This document shows, in pieces, positions 39,365 through 47,896 of a stretch of DNA of 59,861 nt. Origin of the DNA: Nonlabens dokdonensis (lineage in GTDB: Bacteria > Bacteroidota > Bacteroidia > Flavobacteriales > Flavobacteriaceae). A model generated the notes under the pieces. The model made no database searches, was not told where the DNA came from, and saw only the letters and a program-made list of their open reading frames with translations. How positions within the stretch are numbered: the first letter of the stretch is position 1; every line of letters begins with the position of its first letter. A program made the translations under genes and the position numbers. The stretch lies in the NCBI RefSeq assembly GCF_002162835.1, contig NZ_MAAX01000073.1, forward strand, positions 1-59,861, in the 5' to 3' direction.

Positions 39365-39568
39365 TTAGTCTGAATATATTTTTAATCTAAGGTGATCTAT
39401 ATCTTTTTTTATTTCTAAAGCTTTATTACTGAGAATATCACTACGATCACGATTCTTAATTGCTATTTCAAAAGATTGTTTCATCAAGGAGCAGTAGCGT
39501 TTTTCTAAACGCTCTAGCTGCATCTTTTCTACATTGTAACTCTCTATTTCTTTTTGCATGGTAAGCAT
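39365..39568 (-). CDS. Small helical protein, Lacal_2735-like
   Basis: 67 residues, highly charged and helical (VEKMQLERLEKRYCSLMKQSFEIAIKNRDRSD, then KALEIKKDIDHLRLKI). This resembles the short Lacal_2735-type flavobacterial proteins of unknown role (a lysine/glutamate-rich coiled coil with a NRxxSD motif). It converges with the operon before it, with 8 bp between stops. Confidence 0.5.
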   Translation of the reverse strand: MLTMQKEIESYNVEKMQLERLEKRYCSLMKQSFEIAIKNRDRSDILSNKALEIKKDIDHLRLKIYSD

Positions 39569-39671
39569 TACTATCTATCCTAGTTTCAAATTGCAAAACT
39601 AAAATTAGACAGCCATATGCGGACTTAGAGGTTTGTTAAGATTGATTCAGATTCGGTTAAATAATTATTAA

Positions 39672-39706
39672 TTAAAAAAAGCTATGAAATTATATCATAG
39701 CTTTTC
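39672..39706 (-). terminator. Terminator downstream of the DUF4197 gene
   Basis: On the minus strand AAAAGCTATGA pairs with TCATAGCTTTT and runs into a seven-T tract. Confidence 0.8.
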
Positions 39707-39734
39707 TAGTATATCGTTGACTAAAAAGTAGTGC

Positions 39735-40448
39735 TTATCGATTGTCTTGCAAAGCAAATACTCGTTGTAAAAGATCGGTACTTCTGGCACTTACTTTGTT
39801 ACGTATTTCTATTTCTTCTTGAGAGATCATTTTAAAAACACCTTCTAAGGCTTGCTGAGTAACATAATCAGTTAAATCAGGATTTACTGAAGATGTGAAA
39901 GGAAGAGTATTATATTTGTTTATAGCACTTCCCCATAACTCTGTAGCACCTACTTTACTAAGATTACTCTCTATTACTGGAGCAAATTTTGCATAAAGCG
40001 CTTGCTGAGTTCTATTTTCAAGATATGTGGTGGCCGCTCTTTGATCACCTAGTAAAATATTCTTGGCATCATCAAAGGTGATGTCTTTTACCGCGTCTAC
40101 AAAAATAGGTAGCGCTTCTTTAGTAGCATCTTCTGCAGCTCTGTTCAATAGCTTTAAACCTTCATCTGCAACGCTGCTCAGACCTATTTTTCTTAGTCCA
40201 TCATCTACTTTTTGAAGTTCTTGAGGTAATAATATTTTCACAAGCTCATTCTTGTAAAACCCATCTTTACCCATCAATTTACTTACTTCTTTATCGATAC
40301 CTTGGTCTAGCGCTTGTCTAAGACCATTTCCTATGTCTATTTGAGATAGAGCGCCGCCACCTTGAGGTAAATTATTGACAATTTCTTGTAAACTCCCACA
40401 GCTGCTTAACGTAAGCATAGTTAATAAGACGATTGCAATTTTTCTCAT
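39735..40448 (-). CDS. DUF4197 lipoprotein
   Basis: 237 residues from the ATG at 40448, which opens a lipoprotein signal (MRKIAIVLLTMLTLSSCGSLQE). A -7 box at 40465-40472 rules out the upstream ATG at 40505. The mature part is the DUF4197 domain: IGNGLRQALDQGIDKEVSKL, then FYKNELVKILLPQELQKVDDGLRKIGL, DDAKNILLGDQRAATTYLENRT. The family is a soluble, helical periplasmic lipoprotein of unknown function in Bacteroidetes and Proteobacteria. Confidence 0.85.
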   Translation of the reverse strand: MRKIAIVLLTMLTLSSCGSLQEIVNNLPQGGGALSQIDIGNGLRQALDQGIDKEVSKLMGKDGFYKNELVKILLPQELQKVDDGLRKIGLSSVADEGLKLLNRAAEDATKEALPIFVDAVKDITFDDAKNILLGDQRAATTYLENRTQQALYAKFAPVIESNLSKVGATELWGSAINKYNTLPFTSSVNPDLTDYVTQQALEGVFKMISQEEIEIRNKVSARSTDLLQRVFALQDNR

Positions 40449-40464
40449 GACTTTAAGTTTTTTC

Positions 40465-40472
40465 CAAAGATA
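40465..40472 (-). promoter_or_regulatory. -7 promoter box of the DUF4197 gene
   Basis: TATCTTTG on the minus strand matches TAnnTTTG, 17 bp before the chosen ATG. Confidence 0.55.
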
Positions 40473-40517
40473 TAGTAAATAGGTATATATACTGTGAACC
40501 CACATAATTTCAATAAC

Positions 40518-40560
40518 AAAAAAAAGCTCTTAGATAATTTTTACCTAAGAGCTTTTTTAT
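40518..40560 (-). terminator. Terminator downstream of the outer-membrane gene
   Basis: A hairpin of AAAGCTCTTAGGTAA with TTATCTAAGAGCTTT on the minus strand, followed by a T run, lies 13 bp after the stop at 40573. Confidence 0.8.
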
Positions 40561-40572
40561 TGAAGTAGTTGG

Positions 40573-41463
40573 TTATAGATCTAATCTGTAAATAACATCT
40601 AATCCTAAGAAAACACTACTAGCAAACTCTTTGTTTAACCTTAGTCTATCGTCTCCTTCAACTTGAAAAGTTAAGATCTGAGCACCTACGGTATCATTTG
40701 TTCTATATAATCCATAATCTGTAGTATCTAGCCCAGCTTTAGCTCTTAAAATCAACTGATCTTTGAGAAAAGAATAACCTGCATAAAAGCCAAATCTTAT
40801 AGACTCTTCTTGAACATAGCCGTCTAAATCACCACCTACATTGTACGATTTAATAGACGTACGTAAATCTGCTCCAAGGCTAAATTTCTTAGTAATGCTA
40901 TAGTTAGCTTCCATACGTATAGGGAATGCGGCATCGATGTAGAATTTATTATTAGGTGTTCTGTAGTAAACTCCTAAAAGTGGAGTAATTATCGTACCAA
41001 ATTCTTCAGAAGAACTGTATAGACCGTATTTAGTTCTAAATCTATTTTTATGACGGTATTCTAATAACGCAATGGCACCAAATTGAAAATCGTTAGATCC
41101 TACGTCGTTAAAATTAGAAGCTAGCTTAGGAAGTAATAAATAAGTTCCCGTCCATTTTCTAGAGTGATAAACTTTTGCACCTAGATTTAATCTAGTCATC
41201 GTAAGTCCTTCACTATTTAAATCAGACCTTAAGTTAAGATTTGTATTTTCTACAGTTAGACCAGTAATTAAAATTGTTTTGTCATTAACAGGTGTAGGAT
41301 ATAGGAATTCAAAGTTAACGTTAGAAACATCTGTTTCATTTTGTCCATCTACGTCTTCTAAAGTAGTACTACCTACATTTAATCGAGCGATGTCTAAATA
41401 ATTTTGAGCACTAGCAACTCCAAAACTTAAAACTAGAGCCATTAAAGTAATTCTATATTTCAT
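40573..41463 (-). CDS. Outer-membrane beta-barrel protein, DUF6268-like
   Basis: 296 residues with a cleavable signal peptide (MALVLSFGVASAQN). The mature protein is a series of amphipathic strands (VNFEFLYPTPVNDKTILITGL, LNLGAKVYHSRKW, RFGFYAGYSFLKDQ) and ends in aromatic/hydrophobic YRLDL, as for outer-membrane barrels. DUF6268 fits by overall layout. Nothing indicates a substrate. Transcribed alone with its own terminator. Confidence 0.7.
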   Translation of the reverse strand: MKYRITLMALVLSFGVASAQNYLDIARLNVGSTTLEDVDGQNETDVSNVNFEFLYPTPVNDKTILITGLTVENTNLNLRSDLNSEGLTMTRLNLGAKVYHSRKWTGTYLLLPKLASNFNDVGSNDFQFGAIALLEYRHKNRFRTKYGLYSSSEEFGTIITPLLGVYYRTPNNKFYIDAAFPIRMEANYSITKKFSLGADLRTSIKSYNVGGDLDGYVQEESIRFGFYAGYSFLKDQLILRAKAGLDTTDYGLYRTNDTVGAQILTFQVEGDDRLRLNKEFASSVFLGLDVIYRLDL

Positions 41464-41559
41464 AAGGGTTTGTTTATTTGATTCGTAAAAATATGCAACG
41501 CGATCTATTAAATAATCAAAAACTTAGTTTTTTTATTCATTTATTCATCATATAGAATC

Positions 41560-41597
41560 AAAAAAGCCTTTGATTATCATAATCAAAGGCTTTTTTT
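41560..41597 (-). terminator. Terminator of the peroxiredoxin operon
   Basis: A perfect stem AGCCTTTGATTAT / ATAATCAAAGGCT with flanking A and T tracts lies 16 bp after the DUF6952 stop; it can work in both directions. Confidence 0.85.
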
Positions 41598-41612
41598 AAA
41601 TGTAAATTATAC

Positions 41613-41861
41613 TTAGGAGTCTATAGATCCCATTACTTTTTGTGCAAAAGCATTAGCAGCTTCTACGCCGCTCATACCTTGGGCGATATTATTGTGTACT
41701 TCTAGAGCACCACAAATATTAGTTATAAGTTCACCTACTACATCCATTTCTTCATCAGTAACCGATCTGTGCTCTGTGAAACTTTCTAGCACTTCAAGAG
41801 TTGCATTTAGAGCTTCTGGTGTAGCGTTTTTCTGTAAATGTCTAATTACTGGTAACTTCAT
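41613..41861 (-). CDS. DUF6952 family small protein
   Basis: 82 residues, acidic and helical (MKLPVIRHLQKNATPEALNATLEVLESF, then SVTDEEMDVVGELITNICGALEVH). It matches the flavobacterial DUF6952 type that follows thioredoxin and peroxiredoxin genes. The start overlaps the thioredoxin gene by 20 bp, so translation is coupled. Function unknown; the setting suggests a role in the peroxide response. Confidence 0.75.
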   Translation of the reverse strand: MKLPVIRHLQKNATPEALNATLEVLESFTEHRSVTDEEMDVVGELITNICGALEVHNNIAQGMSGVEAANAFAQKVMGSIDS

Positions 41862-42153
41862 GTACGAGGTCTTTTAGATTTTCAAATTTGTTAGTTTGTA
41901 CTTGATTAACAAAAGCTCCATTCTTAAATGTCGCAAATGTAGGTAAGTTATCCACTGTTGCTAACTGGCGCGACTCAGGAAACTTTTCAGCATCAGCAAG
42001 TACAAAAACGGCGTTTTCGTTTTCTTGATCTAACTTTTTAAATTTTGGTTTCATTACACGGCAGTTACCGCACCATGAAGCCATATACTGTACTACAACA
42101 GTTTCGTTTTCTGAAACTATTTGTTGTAAATTATCTTGATCTAATGTTTGCAT
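41842..42153 (-). CDS. Thioredoxin-family protein with CGNC active site
   Basis: 103 residues, the size of a minimal thioredoxin. The active site is VVQYMASWCGNCRVMKPKF (CGNC in place of CGPC), and the cis-proline loop is DNLPTFATFKNG. It is cytoplasmic, with no signal peptide. It lies between a peroxiredoxin gene and DUF6952, so it is probably a reductant or accessory of that peroxiredoxin. The altered Cys-Gly-Asn-Cys motif may shift its redox potential. Confidence 0.85.
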   Translation of the reverse strand: MQTLDQDNLQQIVSENETVVVQYMASWCGNCRVMKPKFKKLDQENENAVFVLADAEKFPESRQLATVDNLPTFATFKNGAFVNQVQTNKFENLKDLVHEVTSN

Positions 42154-42236
42154 TTTGATAGTTTTTTAAAAAAGACAAGGAAAGTAGGAAAGAAATATCT
42201 CTCTACTTTCCTTGTCAATTTGATAGAATATTCTAA

Positions 42237-42872
42237 TTAGTTTTTAGAAAGATACTCTGCAGTAGCATTGCGGTTTGCACCCATTGCTTCTTTACCTTCT
42301 TCCCAGTTTGCAGGACATACTTCACCGTTTTTCTGTACGTGAGTATATGCATCAATCATTCTTAGGAACTCATTTACATTTCTTCCTACTGGCATGTGGT
42401 TCACACCTTCATGAAATACAGTTCCTTCTTCATCAATAAGGTATGTTGCTCTGTAAGTAACATTGTCACCTACAAGAATGTGGTCATCTAGATCATCGCT
42501 AAATTCTACTTCTACATCTAGAATGTCTAGTGTACCTGCTAGATTACGGTTAGAGTCTGCAAGGATGTTATAAGTCACACCTTCTATTCCTCCATTGTCC
42601 TTAGGAGTATTTAACCATGCAAAGTGTACCTCTGGAGTATCACAAGAAGCACCGATTACGATAGTATTTCTTTTTTCAAATTCTCCTAGAGCCTCTTGAA
42701 ATGCGTGTAACTCAGTTGGGCATACAAAAGTGAAATCTTTTGGGTACCAAAATAAAAGAACTTTCTTTCCTTTATTTTTTGCTTCATCAAGTACATTTAA
42801 TTTAAATGTATCTCCCATTTCATTCATTGCATCTACATCTAGATTTGGGAATTGTTTTCCTACTATAGCCAT
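42237..42872 (-). CDS. 2-Cys peroxiredoxin (AhpC/TSA family)
   Basis: 211 residues. The peroxidatic cysteine is in FWYPKDFTFVCPTELHAFQ and the resolving cysteine in NGEVCPANWEEG, the typical 2-Cys arrangement. It also has TYRATYLIDEEGTVFHEGV and the catalytic Arg block PVGRNVNEFLRMIDAY. It reduces peroxides in the cytoplasm using thioredoxin. The first gene of a three-gene operon, with a TACTTTTG -7 box at 42913-42920 and a palindrome copy just upstream of that box. Confidence 0.93.
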   Translation of the reverse strand: MAIVGKQFPNLDVDAMNEMGDTFKLNVLDEAKNKGKKVLLFWYPKDFTFVCPTELHAFQEALGEFEKRNTIVIGASCDTPEVHFAWLNTPKDNGGIEGVTYNILADSNRNLAGTLDILDVEVEFSDDLDDHILVGDNVTYRATYLIDEEGTVFHEGVNHMPVGRNVNEFLRMIDAYTHVQKNGEVCPANWEEGKEAMGANRNATAEYLSKN

Positions 42873-42912
42873 TGTTATTTTTTTTAAAAAATTAGTTTTT
42901 GTTTTCAGGCTG

Positions 42913-42920
42913 CAAAAGTA
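42913..42920 (-). promoter_or_regulatory. -7 promoter box of the peroxiredoxin operon
   Basis: TACTTTTG on the minus strand matches TAnnTTTG. The palindrome repeat at 42926-42941 occupies the spacer between this box and the -33 region. Confidence 0.55.
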
Positions 42921-42925
42921 ATGTT

Positions 42926-42941
42926 CGCTTTCGCGAAAGCG
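42926..42941. repeat. Palindrome CGCTTTCGCGAAAGCG, copy 11
   Basis: Exact copy in the promoter spacer of the peroxiredoxin operon. Confidence 0.9.
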
Positions 42942-43029
42942 GAATAATTTCTATCTAGTTAACAAATGTTATAATAGTTTTTACCTATTTATAATAAGTT
43001 TAAGAATAGGGTTAATTGATGATTAAGGT

Positions 43030-43494
43030 TTACCATATAATCGTAACTGTTGGGATAGAATCTCCATCGATTACCTTGAAATCCTCGTGAATAGACCAGA
43101 TGCCAAAATAATTGTATTCTTTTTCATCTGTTTTATTCCAGAAAGTAAGTTCATAAGTATAAGAATTTCCGACTTGATCCATGTTACTTGAAACCGCTCG
43201 ATTTTCACTAATTGGTGTAACAAGAATCTGCACCAGACTATCGTTAGGAATAGTTATAGGTAATTCATTTTTAACATCTGAAGTAAGTTCTTCGTTATTA
43301 CTGCGCAAGCGATTTGATTCTAATATTTCCTTAAAATTATCTATTAAATACTCTTCATAAAAAGCCACTTTATCAAAATCCTCTTCTACCGCAAGCTCGT
43401 TAGCATCTTCTGTCACTTCATAGCTCATTTCATCGGCGGCATTTTTACAACCGGCGATTATCAAAACAAATAGTAAGATTACATACTTCTTCAT
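43030..43494 (-). CDS. Small lipoprotein of unknown function
   Basis: 154 residues with a lipoprotein signal (MKKYVILLFVLIIAGCKNAADE, Cys16). The mature part is acidic (VTEDANELAVEEDFDKVAFYEEYLIDNF) with no recognised domain. It starts inside the stop of the upstream gene (4-bp overlap), so the two are translated together. Confidence 0.6.
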   Translation of the reverse strand: MKKYVILLFVLIIAGCKNAADEMSYEVTEDANELAVEEDFDKVAFYEEYLIDNFKEILESNRLRSNNEELTSDVKNELPITIPNDSLVQILVTPISENRAVSSNMDQVGNSYTYELTFWNKTDEKEYNYFGIWSIHEDFKVIDGDSIPTVTIIW

Positions 43495-44465
43495 CTTTGA
43501 ATTCTAAATTTTAACTTGGTTATTTGCTCATTCCCATAGGTCGTTTCGATAATTTCAAGACGTTTTAAGGTAGATGTGGGCGTTGTTAGTTTATTGATAA
43601 AATCTGCTTTTTCATACAAGGTAACACCTATAGAATGAGGTAAAACTTCCATGATGATGGCATCTCTAGCGATAAGCTGATTTAATTGCGCTTTACGCTT
43701 TTTAAATTCTTCTACCTTACCATTAGAATAGTAATCGAGCATGAGTGCGTAGTCGTCTGTGCGTAGTGGTAACTGCTCAAATTGTTCTCCATTTAAAACT
43801 CTGGTGATGGTATCATTTTTATAATAAGGAGAAGATACTACAAACTTAATTAAACTTCCAGATGTAGTTCCTTTAAAACATCCTAAAGAGTCCGTTTTAA
43901 AATATTGTGGACTTTCATTTTTATGAAGTACATGTATATCAAGAGCAATATTTTCTATAGGTATTTTAGAATAATTATCCACAAAGCAAAATTCATATTT
44001 GGTTTCTTTATTCATGAAAGAATATATCATAAATATTACTGAAACAGTCAGCGATATCATAGCTATCCAATAGGTCTTTTTAGATTTGGATTGCATCGGT
44101 TCTTTGTCGTTTTGCTTTGTTTTTAAAGTTTCAACTTTTTTATCAGTATTATTAAAATCAATAATTCTGTTTTTTTCCGCTTTCGCGAAAGCGTACCAAT
44201 TATCCTCACCTATATATTGCGCCAGCAAATTTAGTATGTCGATGCGTGGCAATTTTTCAGGATTATTTTTAACGTAGGTGTAGAACCACTTTTCACTTAC
44301 GGTACTGCCAGTATTAGACCTTAAATCATCCTGAAAATTTGTGATTTCGTGTCCTTTCCAGCCATTCATTTCTATCGTAGAAGCAGTGTTACCATTTTTC
44401 CAAAACTGATTTCCTACTGATCGCAGTAGCGCTTTAAAAATAGCGATGTCATCATGTGGTTCCAT
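43491..44465 (-). CDS. Single-pass membrane protein with N-terminal regulator-like domain
   Basis: 324 residues. The N-terminal ~90 residues (FKALLRSVGNQFWKNGN, WKGHEITNFQDDLRS, VSEKWFYTYVKNNPEKLPRIDILNLLAQYIG) look like the helical lead domain seen before membrane segments in some Bacteroidetes signalling proteins. A membrane helix follows (WIAMISLTVSVIFMIYSF, ~145-165), then a beta-rich outer part. A palindrome repeat encodes YAFAKAEKNR near residue 97. Pairs with the lipoprotein gene downstream. A sensory role is inference. Confidence 0.5.
   Translation of the reverse strand: MEPHDDIAIFKALLRSVGNQFWKNGNTASTIEMNGWKGHEITNFQDDLRSNTGSTVSEKWFYTYVKNNPEKLPRIDILNLLAQYIGEDNWYAFAKAEKNRIIDFNNTDKKVETLKTKQNDKEPMQSKSKKTYWIAMISLTVSVIFMIYSFMNKETKYEFCFVDNYSKIPIENIALDIHVLHKNESPQYFKTDSLGCFKGTTSGSLIKFVVSSPYYKNDTITRVLNGEQFEQLPLRTDDYALMLDYYSNGKVEEFKKRKAQLNQLIARDAIIMEVLPHSIGVTLYEKADFINKLTTPTSTLKRLEIIETTYGNEQITKLKFRIQR
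44178..44193. repeat. Palindrome CGCTTTCGCGAAAGCG, copy 12
   Basis: Exact copy inside the 43491-44465 gene, read as AFAKA. It is the last copy; none is found from here to the window end. Confidence 0.9.
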
Positions 44466-44489
44466 AAGGTAGGACGGCTAAAATAACTT

Positions 44490-44529
44490 TTGTAAAACAG
44501 TTTACAAAGCTTTTACAAGAGCTTTACAA
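44490..44529. promoter_or_regulatory. Four helically phased TTTACAA boxes in a divergent promoter region
   Basis: TTTACAA occurs at 44501, 44512 and 44523, exactly 11 bp apart. An inverted copy (TTGTAAA) at 44490 keeps the same 11-bp register. This lies between the divergent 43491-44465 and DUF4349 genes and upstream of the -7 box at 44551. Confidence 0.5.
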
Positions 44530-44550
44530 AGAGATTTTTACTACCGGTAA

Positions 44551-44558
44551 TAGGTTTG
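44551..44558 (+). promoter_or_regulatory. -7 promoter box of the DUF4349 gene
   Basis: TAGGTTTG matches TAnnTTTG, 24 bp before the ATG at 44583. Confidence 0.5.
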
Positions 44559-44582
44559 TGATTCATTTATAAAATAAATATT

Positions 44583-45416
44583 ATGAAAAACACAATTCTA
44601 GTTATCGCGACTATAGCTTTAATGCTTCTATGCAGTTGTCATCAAGAAGGAGCTTATCAAGAGAGCCTAGAGGTACAAAACGATAGCGCGCCTACGACTG
44701 TAGAGGTGCGGTCAACTAACGATCAAAGCAAAACTTCTGCTCAAAAACCCAGTTACAATCATCTCAAAATTATTAAAACTGCAGACGCTAAGTTTAAAGT
44801 TAAAAATCTAGACAGTTGTACCAGCAAAGCACAAGAGTTGATCCACAAATGGAACGGTTATGTGGCAGACATGCGTTACACTCAAAATGATTACCAGCTT
44901 GAAAACAGAATGGTATTTAAGGTCCCTGCGACAAACTTTGATGCTTTACTGAACGATTTTACAGAACTAGCAGAGTTTGTTGATTATAAGAATATAAACA
45001 GCCAAGACATTACCGCAAATTATGTAGATCTTACTACACGACTAGGAACCAAAAAAATGGTGAAAGCAAAGTATGATAAGATCTTGCGCAGCAAAGCAAA
45101 ATCGGTTGAAGAAGTACTCAAAACCGAAGAGAAATTACGTGTCCTACAAGAAGAAATAGAAGCGGCAGAAGGTCGTTTGAAAATGATGCAAAATCAAGTG
45201 TCTTTAAGTACTATTGAGATTGAGTTTTACGAAACAGTTGCTTATAAAAAAGAGCCAGAAAGTTATGTCATCACTTTCAAAGATCAAGCGATCAATAGTG
45301 TAGGTTATGGCTGGGATTTTATAAAAGGAGCAGCATTGGTATTATTAACATTGTGGCCATTAATTATCATATTTCCTGTAGCTTATTTTAGTATAAAATG
45401 GTTTAGGAGAAAATAG
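44583..45416 (+). CDS. DUF4349 lipoprotein with C-terminal membrane helix
   Basis: 277 residues. A lipoprotein signal (LMLLCSCHQEGAY, Cys19) is followed by the DUF4349 region (KTADAKFKVKNLDSCTSKAQELIHKWNGYV). A central coiled coil (KMVKAKYDKILRSKAKSVEEVLKTEEKLRVLQEEIEAAEGRL) and a C-terminal membrane helix (IKGAALVLLTLWPLIIIFPVAYF) follow. The family is common near sigma/anti-sigma genes, function unknown. Divergent from the 43491-44465 gene. Confidence 0.8.
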   Translation: MKNTILVIATIALMLLCSCHQEGAYQESLEVQNDSAPTTVEVRSTNDQSKTSAQKPSYNHLKIIKTADAKFKVKNLDSCTSKAQELIHKWNGYVADMRYTQNDYQLENRMVFKVPATNFDALLNDFTELAEFVDYKNINSQDITANYVDLTTRLGTKKMVKAKYDKILRSKAKSVEEVLKTEEKLRVLQEEIEAAEGRLKMMQNQVSLSTIEIEFYETVAYKKEPESYVITFKDQAINSVGYGWDFIKGAALVLLTLWPLIIIFPVAYFSIKWFRRK

Positions 45417-45642
45417 ATTGCGATAGAGTAGAAGCAACCTCAAGTTTTGCTCAATAAAGGTGTTTTACCCTTTGTAAAAGTCTATTTAGACTTGGGTAAC
45501 CTTTGAGAGCAACGCTAATTCCTGAAATCATTTCACTCCTATATTCTTTGGGTATTAGTCTAGGAAGAAAACCATTTATTAACTTTCCTAACTCTTAACT
45601 CCATCGGCATTCACAATTCTTTTGAAGTACGTGTTTTAAATT

Positions 45643-46715
45643 TTAATTCAGTTTATTTTCTTGAGCCCAAATCTGACGGTATACGGCACTTCGGAATTTA
45701 TCATTTAATTCATATCTTGGAGCACGTACCTCATTATTTTGAGACATAATGATTCCTACAAAATTACGTTCTGGATCTGCCCAAAATAGGTGCATTCATA
45801 TCCACCGCCTATCCATAGTCCTGCCTCTCCTTCTTTTTTTAATTTCATAGAATCACCACTTATCCAAAGATTATAACCATTGTAACCATATGGGCTGTCT
45901 AATTGTGTGTGTGGTGCATAAATATCTTCTACCGTTTCTTTATTTAAGAATTGATGACCATTTAATTCTCCTCGTTTCAACAACATCCTTATAAAATCTG
46001 CATAACCATTTGCGGTTGCAATCATTCCTTCACCTCCTAAGTATAAGTCATGAGTCGCATCATAATCAGGAACCTCTGGACCATAAATGTCTAACTCACC
46101 TGGTTGAGCAACTCTTAAAATAGAATCTCTCCCTGTAAATCGTGGCAATAAATTTACGTTTTCAGGTAGCTTATATTGTAAACCATCTATTTTTAATGGT
46201 GTGCTAACACGTTCTTTAACCAGTTCATTTAACTTTTTTCCTGTGGCTCTTTCAGCCACTAATCCTAGTACTGTAGTGTTAGTGCCATAAAAATAATCTG
46301 TTCCAGAGTGTTGTATTAATGGTAATTGAGCCATCTTTTTGATGAGCTCTTCAGAGTCCTTTGACTGTGGTAAATTTTGATTTGATATAAGTGAATCTAA
46401 GCAGCTTATTCCGGTAGTAGCATAGTAAAAACCGGCCTCATGATTTATTAAATGTGCGATAGTCATGATCTCATTATTAGGAACGAGTTTAATAGGACAG
46501 GCCGTATTATTTTTATTCCATTGTGTGTCTGTTAAACTTTTACCATTTTCATTAACAGCTACTTTAAGGTCTTTAAATTCAGGAATGTATTTTGCTACAG
46601 GATCGTCCATACTTAATATATCATATTCAATTAAATCAAGTACGGTAGATATGGTTACTATCTTACTCATAGACCATATTCTTATTCAGGTATCTCCATT
46701 AATAACTGCTTAAGT
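45643..46715 (-). pseudogene. Decayed serine hydrolase (beta-lactamase/class C-like) gene
   Basis: The readable core (to ~46670) carries the SxxK active-site motif as IWSMSKIVT, and YFYGTNTTVLG in place of the YxN region. At 46686-46688 the expected start of this block (GDTLFRIWSMSK in family members) is broken by a TGA, and another TAA follows upstream; the first ~50 residues and the signal peptide are missing. Near the 3' end (~45790) a one-base frameshift separates GGYE from the expected LFWADPERNFVGIIMSQNNE, which continues in another frame to the stop at 45643. The gene is therefore dead at both ends, next to an IS110-type element. Confidence 0.8.
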
Positions 46716-46765
46716 TTGATTTCTATTAAAATATTAAATTAATAGCATAAATCAGAAAGAACAAA

Positions 46766-46832
46766 AGAGAGAATTAAGGTTAGTATACACGGTGAAGCTT
46801 CAGACTTCGACAACATTGATAATCCTCTCTCT
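46766..46832 (+). ncRNA. Candidate IS110 guide (bridge) RNA stem-loop
   Basis: AGAGAGAATTAA pairs imperfectly with TTGATAATCCTCTCTCTT, enclosing a ~40-nt loop with a small GAAGCTTC hairpin. It sits in the 5' non-coding end of an IS110-type element, where bridge RNAs are encoded in that family. The assignment is by position and fold only. Confidence 0.3.
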
Positions 46833-46927
46833 TTAACTACTGTATCACGATCAGTTCTGTGAGACTTTAGATCTCGTTTTTAAGTTGTTGTGAGCAAAGT
46901 AGCTAGTTCTTTCCTAAATCATTTCTT

Positions 46928-47896
46928 ATGAATAAATATAAAGAAACTTTTGGAGTTGACATCAGTAAAGATGTATTTGATGTATACGGTAGTAAATCTG
47001 GTCATGATCAATTTAAAAATGATGAGTCTGGATTCAAACAGTTATTAAAATCATTACCTGAAAGTTGTATAGTAGCCATGGAAGCCACAGGATATTATCA
47101 TTATCGACTAGCACAGTTTCTTTACAAAAATGGAGTACTAGTATCGGTAATAAACCCATTGTCTATTAAGCGTTTTATACAAATGAAATTAGCTAAAATT
47201 AAAACGGACAAGAGCGATTCAAAAGCAATTTGTGAGTATGCTTTAATAAACGATGTTCCTATTTATGATGCGTTGACAGATGTTCAAAGTGAGTGTTTAC
47301 AGCTCTTCAGATTATTAGACACTTATCTTAAACAACGTACAGCCACCAAGAATAAGATGCATGGAGAAGAAGCATTAGGATTGCCTTCAAAATTTGTTTA
47401 TCGATCGCTTAGAAGGAATAAAAAGCAGTTAGATAAAGAAATTAAAAGTATTGAAGAAAAGTTGTTATCATTAGTAAAAGAAGATCAACAGCACCAGTTA
47501 ACCTTATTGACCTCTATACCAGGAATAGGACAGAAGACTGCCTTATTTTTAATAGTGGTAACCGATGGTTTTTCAAAGTTTGAGAATGCAGCCCAATTAT
47601 GTAGTTATGTAGGCATCACACCTACCATACGAGAGTCTGGCAGCAGCGTAAGAGGACGAGCGAGGATCAGTAAAGTAGGCAACCGAAAGCTGCGTAACCT
47701 TTTATTTCTATGCTCATTTAATGCTTGTAAATACAATAAAGCATGCAGAGAACTCTATGAGCGCATTGTCAATAAAGGAAAGAGTAAAAAACTGGCATTA
47801 ATCGCCGTAGCAAACAAGCTCCTAAAACAATGTTTTGCTATCGCAAAATCAGGTAGGCCTTATGATGAAACCTACGTTTCTATATTGCCTAGATAA
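46928..47896 (+). CDS. IS110-family transposase (DEDD recombinase)
   Basis: 322 residues, full length. The N-terminal DEDD/RuvC-like domain shows FGVDISKDVFDVYG, VAMEATGYYHYRL and KTDKSDSKAICEYA for the acidic residues. The C-terminal Transposase_20 part shows LTSIPGIGQKTALFLIV, then LCSYVGITPTIRESGSSVRGRARISKVGNRKLRNLLF with the catalytic serine in the SGSS stretch. It mobilises the element without ordinary terminal repeats, guided by an element-encoded RNA. It appears intact and may be active. Confidence 0.93.
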   Translation: MNKYKETFGVDISKDVFDVYGSKSGHDQFKNDESGFKQLLKSLPESCIVAMEATGYYHYRLAQFLYKNGVLVSVINPLSIKRFIQMKLAKIKTDKSDSKAICEYALINDVPIYDALTDVQSECLQLFRLLDTYLKQRTATKNKMHGEEALGLPSKFVYRSLRRNKKQLDKEIKSIEEKLLSLVKEDQQHQLTLLTSIPGIGQKTALFLIVVTDGFSKFENAAQLCSYVGITPTIRESGSSVRGRARISKVGNRKLRNLLFLCSFNACKYNKACRELYERIVNKGKSKKLALIAVANKLLKQCFAIAKSGRPYDETYVSILPR

